The translations under genes and the position numbers were made by a program. From a bacterium (lineage in GTDB: Bacteria; Pseudomonadota; Alphaproteobacteria; Rs-D84; CACZYB01), in NCBI GenBank assembly GCA_014803575.1, contig JAAVBO010000006.1, positions 42,679-82,256 on the forward strand: a stretch of 39,578 bases of DNA, written 5' to 3'. Below are positions 32,085-39,578 of this stretch, piece after piece. The notes below the pieces were generated by a model. That model was not told the DNA's origin. It did no database searches and saw only the letters and a program-made list of their open reading frames with translations. The stretch's first letter is position 1. Each line of letters opens with the position of its first letter.

Positions 32085-34052
32085 ATGAAAAAATATTTTT
32101 ATACATTTATTTGCAGGATATTTTTTGTTGTTATATTTTTATTTATAACAAATGGTAATGTTTGGGCGCATCTTCCAACCGTGCTTTATGACAGTGATGT
32201 GAAAAATTATAAAAAGATTTTTGAACTTCAAGAAAAGGGAAGATGGACCGATGCCGATAAGGTTATTAAAAAAATAAAAAATGACTCACTTATGGGTTAT
32301 GTGTTGTATCAAAAGTATATGAGTCCGTATTACAAAACTCCTTTTGCCGAAGTGAAAGAATGGCTTAACAAATATTCTGATTATCCCAACGCAATGGACA
32401 TTTACAATCTCGGACTTAAAAAAGGGGCAAAAAAGGAGCTTAAAAAACCTTTGAAGGAAGCTCATAAAACTCAATATTTTGCGGATGATGAGTATAAAAA
32501 TTCGTATCAGATGATTCAAAATTCGTATAAGAAACTTGAAAAAAAAGACAGGGACGAAGTTGCTTATATGATAAAGATTTTTAATCGCAGACTTAAACAA
32601 GGATACACAAAAAATGCACGTCAGATTTTGGAAAATCCTCATGCAAAAAAACTTTTTAAACGTGATGATTATTTAAGGATGGAGGCATATCTTTCTTATG
32701 CTTATTTCCTTGCAAATGAAGATGATTTGGCAATTCTTTGGGGGCGGGAGCCTGCGGAAGAAATTAATTTTTACTTGGCAAATTGGGCTTTGGGTCTTAC
32801 ATATTGGAGAAAGGGTGAGTATAAATTATCACGTGATTATTTCAAAAATATTGCATTTTCAAAAAAAGTTCCGATTGAGGTTTTATCTGCTGCGGCATAT
32901 TGGGCATATCGTGCAAATGAAAGAATTGAGGACAAATCTGATAGGGATGATAGCGATATATTTTTGGAAACGGCAAGTAATTATCCAAAAACTTTTTATG
33001 GAATTTTGGCGAATAAAAAACTTAATAAAAAGTTAGAAATAAATTGGGAAGAACCTATGTTGACCCTACAAAATGCACGTGAAATTATTTCGTGGCAAGG
33101 TGGGGTGCGTGCGCTTGCTCTTTTACAACTTGATATGAAAGAGGAAGCAAGTAGCGAGTTGAAATTTTTAATTAATACTGCAAGTGATGATTATTCTGAT
33201 GACCTTATCAATGCGGTGCTTGCCGTGTCAGAGACGGCAAAGATGCCTCATCTTTCTATTAATATTTCTAATTATAAAAAGGAGTATGTGGACCACAATA
33301 CTTTTGCAACCTGTGTTTATCCTACTATTGATATAGAATTGAAAGATGGTTGGAGTGTGGACAAGGCTTTGCTTAATGCCTTGATACGACAAGAATCAAG
33401 ATTTAATCCAAAGGCAAAATCTTCTGTGGGTGCAAGAGGTTTGATGCAAATTATGCCTGCGACCGCGTCCTTTATTACAAAAGATTCAAGTCTTGGAAAG
33501 AAGGGTAAATCAAAGTTGTTTGATGTGGAGCTTAATTTAAAAGTTGGGCAGATGTATATTGAATATTTGCTTGCGTTTCCTAATGTGAACGGAAATTTAT
33601 TTAAGTTTTTGCTTGCTTACAATGCGGGACCGGGGAATCTTAAAAAACAGGAAGAACGCATTTTGAATCCTAATAATGATCCATTATTTTTTATTGAGGC
33701 AATCAATCTTAAAGAAAGTCGTATTTATATAAAGCGTGTGATGGCGAATTTTTGGATTTACAGGAATAAACTTAATCAAGAATCCGAATCGCTTGATGAT
33801 ATAATAAATGATAAATGGCCCGTGTATATAAGTAAGGGAGATATGCCTATTAATAATTATACGGAGGAGGAAATTGAATATTTGGAGGAATATTTAGAAG
33901 AGACCGAAAAACTTTCGGTGGAGGGAAATGATACTGAGGTTGACGGCGTGGCTGATAAACTTGAAGATATGGCAAAACCCGAAGTTGATGATGGGGTATC
34001 TGACATAACTGATGGAAATGAAAGTATAGAGTCTGAAGTTAAAGATGAGTAA
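32085..34052 (+). CDS. Soluble lytic murein transglycosylase
   Basis: Cleaves peptidoglycan glycan strands non-hydrolytically in the periplasm. The 655-residue product has a signal peptide (cleavage after NGNVWA), a long superhelical TPR-like region (about 40-400) typical of the Slt70 type, and a C-terminal SLT domain with the catalytic Glu in LIRQESRFNPKA, then VGARGLMQIMPATA and LLAYNAGPGNLKK. A strongly acidic tail of about 60 residues (EEEIEYLEEYLEETEK and onwards) follows and is unusual. No ribosome site is visible and a terminator lies just upstream. It overlaps rnhB by 8 bp. Confidence 0.93.
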   Translation: MKKYFYTFICRIFFVVIFLFITNGNVWAHLPTVLYDSDVKNYKKIFELQEKGRWTDADKVIKKIKNDSLMGYVLYQKYMSPYYKTPFAEVKEWLNKYSDYPNAMDIYNLGLKKGAKKELKKPLKEAHKTQYFADDEYKNSYQMIQNSYKKLEKKDRDEVAYMIKIFNRRLKQGYTKNARQILENPHAKKLFKRDDYLRMEAYLSYAYFLANEDDLAILWGREPAEEINFYLANWALGLTYWRKGEYKLSRDYFKNIAFSKKVPIEVLSAAAYWAYRANERIEDKSDRDDSDIFLETASNYPKTFYGILANKKLNKKLEINWEEPMLTLQNAREIISWQGGVRALALLQLDMKEEASSELKFLINTASDDYSDDLINAVLAVSETAKMPHLSINISNYKKEYVDHNTFATCVYPTIDIELKDGWSVDKALLNALIRQESRFNPKAKSSVGARGLMQIMPATASFITKDSSLGKKGKSKLFDVELNLKVGQMYIEYLLAFPNVNGNLFKFLLAYNAGPGNLKKQEERILNPNNDPLFFIEAINLKESRIYIKRVMANFWIYRNKLNQESESLDDIINDKWPVYISKGDMPINNYTEEEIEYLEEYLEETEKLSVEGNDTEVDGVADKLEDMAKPEVDDGVSDITDGNESIESEVKDE

Positions 34053-34683
34053 GATTATTTCTTTTGATATAGAAAATAGTTTCGGTGAAAATTCCGTGTG
34101 TTTTGGAATTGATGAGGCGGGACGAGGTTGTCTTGCGGGACCTGTGGTTGCTGGGTGTTGTTGGATGAACAGAAGGGCTTTTCCACAAAAACTTTTATCG
34201 CTTATAAATGATTCAAAAAAGATTAGTGAGGCAAAGAGAGAGGATATTTTTTTGCAACTTTCTGCCCTTCCCTCTGATGTATTTATGTATGAATGGGCTG
34301 ATGTAAGTGCAAAAGTTATTGATGAAATAAATATTTTGCAGGCGTCACTTCTTGCAATGAAGAATGCATATTTTAAGTTAATGGAAAAGGTTTCTTTCAA
34401 TCCTGATATTATTTTGGTGGATGGGAACAAATCTCCTTCTATTTCTCCTTGTAAATGTGTGATTGGTGGCGATGCGATTTCTTATTCTATTGCGACTGCA
34501 TCTATTATTGCAAAAGTAAACAAGGATCATTTGTTAAATGAGATTGGAGAGAGATTCCCTCAGTATGAATTTTGCAAAAATAAGGGATATGGGACAAAGG
34601 GGCATTTGGAGGCATTAGAAAAATTTGGGATTTGTCCGTATCACAGAAAAACCTATGCTCCGGTTAAAAAATTTGTTAAATAA
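34045..34683 (+). CDS. rnhB: Ribonuclease HII
   Basis: Removes ribonucleotides and RNA primers from DNA. The 212-residue product has the active-site motif FGIDEAGRGCLAGPVVAGC (Asp23, Glu24; the usual Pro after GRG is Cys), LINDSKKISEAKRE, the third acidic residue in ILVDGNKSP, and the family's SIIAKVNKDHLL and KGYGTKGHLEALEKFG motifs. Overlaps the transglycosylase end by 8 bp and the convergent addA end by 8 bp. Confidence 0.96.
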   Translation: MSKIISFDIENSFGENSVCFGIDEAGRGCLAGPVVAGCCWMNRRAFPQKLLSLINDSKKISEAKREDIFLQLSALPSDVFMYEWADVSAKVIDEINILQASLLAMKNAYFKLMEKVSFNPDIILVDGNKSPSISPCKCVIGGDAISYSIATASIIAKVNKDHLLNEIGERFPQYEFCKNKGYGTKGHLEALEKFGICPYHRKTYAPVKKFVK

Positions 34684-37600
34684 TTTCCATTAGATTTGCA
34701 GTTTCAAACCACAAAATAAAAGTCCGTATCTTGTATTGCGGATAAATTTTTTCCATTACTTTTTTATAATTTGCAAGTTGTAATTTATAGGCTGTTGGCA
34801 CATTATCTTTGTTTGGAACATTTGTATCCGTTTTATAATCTATGATTAAAATTTCATTATTTTGAATTACTAACTTATCAATTCGGTAAGTTTTGTTTTC
34901 TATTGCTACTTCAAGCTCGGCGAATGTATTATCTTTAAACATAAAGTCTAACTCTGAATTATTCAGTATAGTTTCAATTTGGTTTATAATTTTTTCCTTA
35001 TCATCTGTACCAGTTTTTTCAAGATATTTTAATGCCGAAGTTTTAAAATTTTGCACATTTTTACCCTTGAAATTTTCAAGAAGTTTGTGAATGATACTTC
35101 CTTTTTTAAGGGAGTTTTTTTCCATATTTATTGGATTTAACGGAGAAGTCGCCGTAATATTATCAATACAGTTTTCGGAAGTTTTTTCTCTTTCATATAA
35201 ATATGTCGGGATTGTGATTTTTGTTTCTTTTGTGTGTTGTTGTGTATCAACTGTATCGGTTTGGATATTTGGATTGCCAATGAATAAAATTTCATCATCA
35301 ATGATTTCTTTGCCTGCAAGGGTCAGGATTTTATCGGTGGTTTTATTTGCTGATTTTTCAATCACTTCTTTTATACAAGAATACCAACTTTTTGTGTGTT
35401 CGCCCTTTAAATCCTCCCAACCGGAAATATAAAGTTTATCTCTGGCACGAGTCATTGCAACATAAAGAAGGCGGTAAAATTCGTCTTCGTTAAGTTGTTT
35501 TCGGTTGTTATAAATTTTTGCAAAATTATTATTTATATTTTGAAAATTGCTTGTCTTTACAATAGGAAGATTATCGTTCCACAAAATTTTATCACTTAAA
35601 TTTGCGTCATTAACATTTGCATCAAAAAGAAAGACTATCGGTGCTTCCAATCCCTTTGAACCATGGACTGTCATAATACGGACGTAATTTCCCATTTGTT
35701 CCATATCTCGCTTGACTTCTATTTTACTGCTCGTAAACCAAGAGTAAAAATCAAACATAGATTTGCCCATTTTTTCCTTATCATAATAGAGACATTTTTG
35801 AATAAATTCGTTTAGGACATCGTTTACTATATCACCAAATCTGGATATGAAATTTTTTCGTTTATCCTTTACTTTTAAAACATAATCGAAAAATAAGAAT
35901 GGTGTTTGTATGCGGGAAAGTTCTATAAATTCGGATAATTCGTTATAGATATTTTCATAATTTTTGTGTGACTTTAATTCCTCAAACAATGCTCCTTTTC
36001 TTTCATAGCAAAGGGTAAATAAATCATCGTCGGTAAGGTTATAAAGCGGAGATTTCAGAACCTCGGCAAGACTTAAATCATCGTATGGTGAAAGTGTAAA
36101 TTTAATAAGGGAGATTAAATCCTCCACCACAATATTTTCGGAAAGGTTTAATTTATCTTGTCCGGAAAACGGGATATGATATTCGTTTAACTTTTCTATT
36201 AAATACTTACTGTTTTTGCGTTTTTGGACAAGTATCATTATATCCCTTGGTTCAACTTTTCTTTTTGAATGTTTACCGGTGGAAATAAAATCGTTATCCA
36301 AAATATGTCTTATTTTTTTTGCAATAATATCTGAGATAGTGATTTTGGCATTTGAGATATGCACTACTTCAACAGGAGGTTTTATATAGTCTTCGCTTTC
36401 GTCCTTTTTTGCCTTTGCAAGCGGGATAAGTTCAATGTAGCCATCAAAATCCGTTCTATGCGGGATATGTTCAATTTCTTCGTTTGCGAGCAAAACGCCC
36501 TTTACCCTTTGGGATGTATTAAGGACATTATCGACTAAATTTAAAATATTTTTACAGGAACGAAAAGAGCGGTTAAGCGGTAAATCCTTAAACACAAAAC
36601 CGTCGCGTTCAACCCTGTTTTTAAAATGTTTTTTGTATTTTTCAAAAAGGGAGATGTCGGCACCTTGGAAACCAAAGATTGATTGTTTTCTGTCGCCCAC
36701 GGAAAAGATACTTTTCATATTTTTTTCATCTCTTGCGGTGGTGAAAAATTGTTCAGTTAATGTATCGACTATGTCCCATTGTATTGGCGAGGTATCCTGT
36801 GCTTCATCAATTAAAATATGGGAAACGCCACCATCCATTTTGTAAAGTATCCATTCGGAAATGTTTGGCTTTTTAAAAAGGCGTTCTACTGTTTCTATAA
36901 GGTCGGAAAAGTCCATTACCCCCTCTTTTTCTTTGAGAGATTTATATGTGTTCATCAGCTCCAATGCAATATCAATTACTGCGATGGTCAGATTATACAC
37001 ATTTATACAACCCAATATTTCAAATGCGGTTTTGATACGTTCCGCTTCTTTAATCAAACAGGTTTCAAGTTGCGGATTGTTGATTGCATCATCTTTGACA
37101 AGCAATTTATCTCTAACCGTATTGTCCTTTGTAAGAAAAATTGATTTGTAATTATCAATATTTTTTACCTTGTCTGCCACACTTGAAAGGGCGAGGAAAT
37201 TTGATAAAATTTTAAAATTTTTTTGTGCGGTTTTTGATTGTGATTTTTCCAATACGGAAAGATAATTTTTCAAAATATCAGTTGGTATTTTTTCTATGAA
37301 ATTTTTCAGTAAAGATTCCTCATCCTTTTCAATTTGTTCATTTTCGTATGGGGCAAAAAAGTTTTTCCACAAAGATTTTTGTATGTTGTCCTTTGTTTTA
37401 TAAATATTTAAAAGTGTATTAAATTTTTCCCTGTCAGAAATTATATTTTCCATTAACTTTTCAAAATCTGTTTGTGAAAGATTTTTTGTTAAAAGTGTAA
37501 ACTTGTTGAAAAGATTTATATCATTTTCCGATTTTGTATGTCTTATTTTCAAAAGGAACTGTTTGTATGCTTCCTTTAAAAGTCGGCTTGCATCAATAGG

Positions 37601-38065
37601 TTCAATAATTTTGAAATGTGGAGAAATGTTTGCCTCTATCGGAAAACGTTTTAACACTGATTGGCAAAAGGCGTGTATTGTATAAATTTTAAGAGGTATC
37701 GGGTTATCGATTAATTTTGAAAAAAGTTTTCGGGCAGTTATTTTTAATTCATCAATGTTTGAATCTTTAAAATCAAAATTTTCAATATCTGTTGTAAAAA
37801 GATTTTTAATTTCAAGTTCCAAATCTTCATCACTTATGACACTCCAATTTCTTGCACGTTTGAAAATACGATCTTGCATTTCAATTGCACCTGCATTTGT
37901 GTATGTAAGGCACAATATTTTTGTGGGGTCAATGTTTGATAAAAACAAACGTAACAGTCGAGATACAAGGACGGTAGTTTTTCCTGTTCCCGCACTTGCA
38001 GAAACCCAAACGGAAAAATTTGGATTTGATGCATCTTTTTGATTTTGTAAAGAATTATCCTTCAT
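34676..38065 (-). CDS. addA: Double-strand break repair helicase-nuclease AddA
   Basis: AddA is the UvrD-type helicase and nuclease subunit that resects double-strand breaks for RecA. The 1129-residue product has Walker A VSASAGTGKTT (about 21-31), ILCLTYTNAGAIEMQDRI, the Walker B region SHILIDEAQDTSPIQWDIVD, the VGDRKQSIFGFQGAD motif, RIMTVHGSKGLEAPIVFLFD and YRLLYVAMTRARDKLYISG. It ends in a RecB-type nuclease domain with DKLVIQNNEILIIDYKTD. In most relatives addB precedes addA; here the gene upstream is an unrelated 80-residue ORF overlapping by one base. Confidence 0.95.
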   Translation of the reverse strand: MKDNSLQNQKDASNPNFSVWVSASAGTGKTTVLVSRLLRLFLSNIDPTKILCLTYTNAGAIEMQDRIFKRARNWSVISDEDLELEIKNLFTTDIENFDFKDSNIDELKITARKLFSKLIDNPIPLKIYTIHAFCQSVLKRFPIEANISPHFKIIEPIDASRLLKEAYKQFLLKIRHTKSENDINLFNKFTLLTKNLSQTDFEKLMENIISDREKFNTLLNIYKTKDNIQKSLWKNFFAPYENEQIEKDEESLLKNFIEKIPTDILKNYLSVLEKSQSKTAQKNFKILSNFLALSSVADKVKNIDNYKSIFLTKDNTVRDKLLVKDDAINNPQLETCLIKEAERIKTAFEILGCINVYNLTIAVIDIALELMNTYKSLKEKEGVMDFSDLIETVERLFKKPNISEWILYKMDGGVSHILIDEAQDTSPIQWDIVDTLTEQFFTTARDEKNMKSIFSVGDRKQSIFGFQGADISLFEKYKKHFKNRVERDGFVFKDLPLNRSFRSCKNILNLVDNVLNTSQRVKGVLLANEEIEHIPHRTDFDGYIELIPLAKAKKDESEDYIKPPVEVVHISNAKITISDIIAKKIRHILDNDFISTGKHSKRKVEPRDIMILVQKRKNSKYLIEKLNEYHIPFSGQDKLNLSENIVVEDLISLIKFTLSPYDDLSLAEVLKSPLYNLTDDDLFTLCYERKGALFEELKSHKNYENIYNELSEFIELSRIQTPFLFFDYVLKVKDKRKNFISRFGDIVNDVLNEFIQKCLYYDKEKMGKSMFDFYSWFTSSKIEVKRDMEQMGNYVRIMTVHGSKGLEAPIVFLFDANVNDANLSDKILWNDNLPIVKTSNFQNINNNFAKIYNNRKQLNEDEFYRLLYVAMTRARDKLYISGWEDLKGEHTKSWYSCIKEVIEKSANKTTDKILTLAGKEIIDDEILFIGNPNIQTDTVDTQQHTKETKITIPTYLYEREKTSENCIDNITATSPLNPINMEKNSLKKGSIIHKLLENFKGKNVQNFKTSALKYLEKTGTDDKEKIINQIETILNNSELDFMFKDNTFAELEVAIENKTYRIDKLVIQNNEILIIDYKTDTNVPNKDNVPTAYKLQLANYKKVMEKIYPQYKIRTFILWFETANLMEII

Positions 38066-38307
38066 TATAACTCTTTGGAATTAAGATATTCTTTCAGACT
38101 TAATTCCTGTTCCGATAAAAATGAATCTGGATTTTTGATAAGTTGTTCTTCTTGCTTTTTTATTATTATAACAGCATCACGAAAATTTTTAGCAATTTTC
38201 TTTTCAACCATATCGTCGGCTTTAAACTGTCTTAAAGTAGCAGCTTGATCCGAAAAAAATTCTTCTAAAATTTTTTCTTTTTCTTTTTGTGTTATTTTTT
38301 CTGTCAT
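38065..38307 (-). CDS. Hypothetical protein coupled to addA
   Basis: An 80-residue charged helical protein starting MTEKITQKEKEKILEEFFSD, with no recognised family. Its stop overlaps the addA ATG by one base (TAATG), so it is the first gene of an orf80-addA operon and probably couples their translation. It occupies the place where addB would normally stand but is far too short to be an AddB remnant by sequence. Confidence 0.6.
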   Translation of the reverse strand: MTEKITQKEKEKILEEFFSDQAATLRQFKADDMVEKKIAKNFRDAVIIIKKQEEQLIKNPDSFLSEQELSLKEYLNSKEL

Positions 38308-38342
38308 AGCAACCTTCTAAATTTTATTAATTATTAAAAATA

Positions 38343-38375
38343 ATTATAGCATAAAGTTTAAAAATATGCTACATT
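38343..38375. promoter_or_regulatory. Mirror-image divergent promoters, orf80-addA and glgP
   Basis: Minus strand: TGCTATAAT (38351-38343), a perfect extended -10 for orf80-addA. Plus strand: TGCTACATT (38367-38375), an extended -10 candidate for glgP. They sit on a 7-bp inverted repeat TAGCATA (38347-38353)/TATGCTA (38365-38371), so the two promoters face away from a shared operator-like palindrome. The -35 regions are poor. Confidence 0.45.
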
Positions 38376-38405
38376 ATTTTTATATAAAAATTTGGAGGGG
38401 ATAAA

Positions 38406-39578
38406 ATGAACAAAGAATTAAGAAATTTAAAATATGTAAAAGAAAGATTAACTTACTATCTGTCAAAGACATCAAATAAAACCATTAAACAAGCAAACGT
38501 TCGCGATTGGTATAATGCTTTTACAGATATGATTAATAATGAGCTTATCAGTTCGGCAAACGATACTGAAGAAAATATTCTTAATCGTAAAAATAAGTTT
38601 GTAGCATATCTTTCTATGGAATATTTGCTTGGAAAACTTGGTAATCAAACTTTGCTTAATTTGAAGGCAAAGGAAATTTTCAGTCGTGCGTTTGACAGTT
38701 TTGGCGTAAAGCTTGAAGATGTGCTTGATTTGGAAGTTCAAACACAACTTGGTAATGGCGGACTCGGAAGATTGGCTGCGTGTTTTTTTGATTCACTTTC
38801 CACACTTAACCTTCCGGCATTCGGATACGGACTTTTTTATCGTTGCGGTATTTACAAGCAAGTTATTGAAAAGGGTATGCAAGTAGAAAAACCTGATTTA
38901 TGGATAAAGGATAAAAATATTGCCGTTGATAAAAGAAAGGATATTTCTTATATTGTAAATTTCGGCGGTCGCATTGAAAAAGGTGATAATATTGAAACTA
39001 TGAAATGGATACCGGCAGAGGGTGTAAAATGTAATGCGAATGATATTTTGCTTGCCGGATACGGGGACAAAGCGACTTTGCGTGTTCGACTTTGGGAGGC
39101 GGAAAGGAATGATAAATCCGCACCTGATATTAAAAAGACTATTACAAACATTACTGACTTTTTATATCCGCCGGATATGACGGATGAGGGACGACGTCTT
39201 CGTCTTCGTCAGGAATATGTTTTGGTGTCTGCATCTGTACAGGATTTGTTTGCAAGATTTAGGAAAACAGGATTAAGTATAAACAAAATTGATAATTTCT
39301 TGGCGGTGCAGTTAAATGATACTCACCCTACTCTTGCAATTCCCGAAATTATCAGAATACTTATGACAGAGTATGCGTTTTCTTATGACGAGGCATACAA
39401 GAAAATGTATAAAATTTGTGCCTATACAAATCATACATTGATGGCGGAGGCGTTGGAAAAAATTGGTATTAATCTTTTCAAATCCGAGCTTCCATATCAC
39501 TTTGCGATAATTGAAAAAATTAATGCCGACTTTATGGCTATGGCAAAGGAAAAAGTGGCAAACTTTAAATTGTCACAA
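38406..39578 (+). CDS. glgP: Glycogen/maltodextrin phosphorylase, N-terminal part (cut by window edge)
   Basis: Releases glucose-1-phosphate from alpha-1,4-glucans. From the ATG at 38406, behind GGAGGGG, 391 codons run open to the right edge. Family blocks are FVAYLSMEYLLGKLGNQTLL, QLGNGGLGRLAACFFDSLST, FYRCGIYKQVIEKGMQVEKP, RLRLRQEYVLVSASVQDLFA, NDTHPTLAIPEIIRIL and YTNHTLMAEALE. Full members have about 800 residues, so roughly half is here; the pyridoxal-phosphate lysine lies beyond the edge. No other glycogen genes are in the window. Confidence 0.96.
   Translation, partial: MNKELRNLKYVKERLTYYLSKTSNKTIKQANVRDWYNAFTDMINNELISSANDTEENILNRKNKFVAYLSMEYLLGKLGNQTLLNLKAKEIFSRAFDSFGVKLEDVLDLEVQTQLGNGGLGRLAACFFDSLSTLNLPAFGYGLFYRCGIYKQVIEKGMQVEKPDLWIKDKNIAVDKRKDISYIVNFGGRIEKGDNIETMKWIPAEGVKCNANDILLAGYGDKATLRVRLWEAERNDKSAPDIKKTITNITDFLYPPDMTDEGRRLRLRQEYVLVSASVQDLFARFRKTGLSINKIDNFLAVQLNDTHPTLAIPEIIRILMTEYAFSYDEAYKKMYKICAYTNHTLMAEALEKIGINLFKSELPYHFAIIEKINADFMAMAKEKVANFKLSQ

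Noticed and set aside
38065-38307. AddB remnant upstream of addA
   Set aside because: The 80-residue helical protein shows no helicase or Fe-S nuclease motif.
1-39578. tRNA or rRNA genes, intact insertion sequences or prophage genes
   Set aside because: No tRNA cloverleaf with a CCA end or TTCGA arm, no rRNA segment, transposase or phage structural gene was seen in the gaps or ORFs.

Overview
The window is an AT-rich (roughly 30% GC by eye) bacterial chromosome segment, best explained as an alphaproteobacterium, probably an uncultured host- or gut-associated, at least facultatively anaerobic lineage. Support for this: an alphaproteobacterial-type SspB, the short form of phosphatidylserine decarboxylase, parC next to recO, an alphaproteobacterial-style AddA, a MlaC-like protein, SufBCD iron-sulfur assembly, and a class III (anaerobic) ribonucleotide reductase. 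This assignment is inference; there is no rRNA gene in the window.

Layout. 1-5.2 kb: the str operon (rpsL-rpsG-fusA, fusA cut by the left edge), a short ORF plus birA, and a nusB-lepA-orf99 operon. 5.3-9 kb: sspB, a Na+/Ca2+ exchanger-type protein, a DUF2798-like membrane protein, a 58-aa ORF and a LicD-family protein. 9-14 kb: phospholipid synthesis (psd-pssA-dgkA), a family-25 glycosyltransferase and parC. 14-19.8 kb: recO, mlaC-like, and an operon of an unknown membrane protein followed by sufB-sufC-sufD. 20-22.4 kb: nrdD, behind what looks like a pair of NrdR boxes, followed by a separate 66-aa gene that carries the glycyl-radical domain nrdD lacks. 22.4-25.6 kb: an accessory stretch with two unknown proteins with near-consensus promoters, a secreted protein whose signal peptide lies behind a nine-G tract that puts it out of frame (candidate phase variation), a META-domain lipoprotein, and a GC-rich palindromic island of about 200 bp. 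25.6-29.8 kb: a peroxiredoxin and a complete arginine/agmatine system (aaxA porin, aaxC antiporter, aaxB pyruvoyl arginine decarboxylase). 30-38.3 kb: U32 peptidase-family protein, small membrane protein, soluble lytic transglycosylase, rnhB and addA (without addB beside it). 38.4 kb to the end: glycogen phosphorylase, cut by the right edge.

The core genes are ordinary. Four places look unusual: the split anaerobic ribonucleotide reductase, the poly-G switch in front of a secreted protein, the palindromic GC-rich island, and a Chlamydia-style arginine decarboxylation operon rearranged and joined to a peroxiredoxin. Several convergent gene pairs end within a few bases of each other or overlap, so antisense read-through at 3' ends is likely common here.
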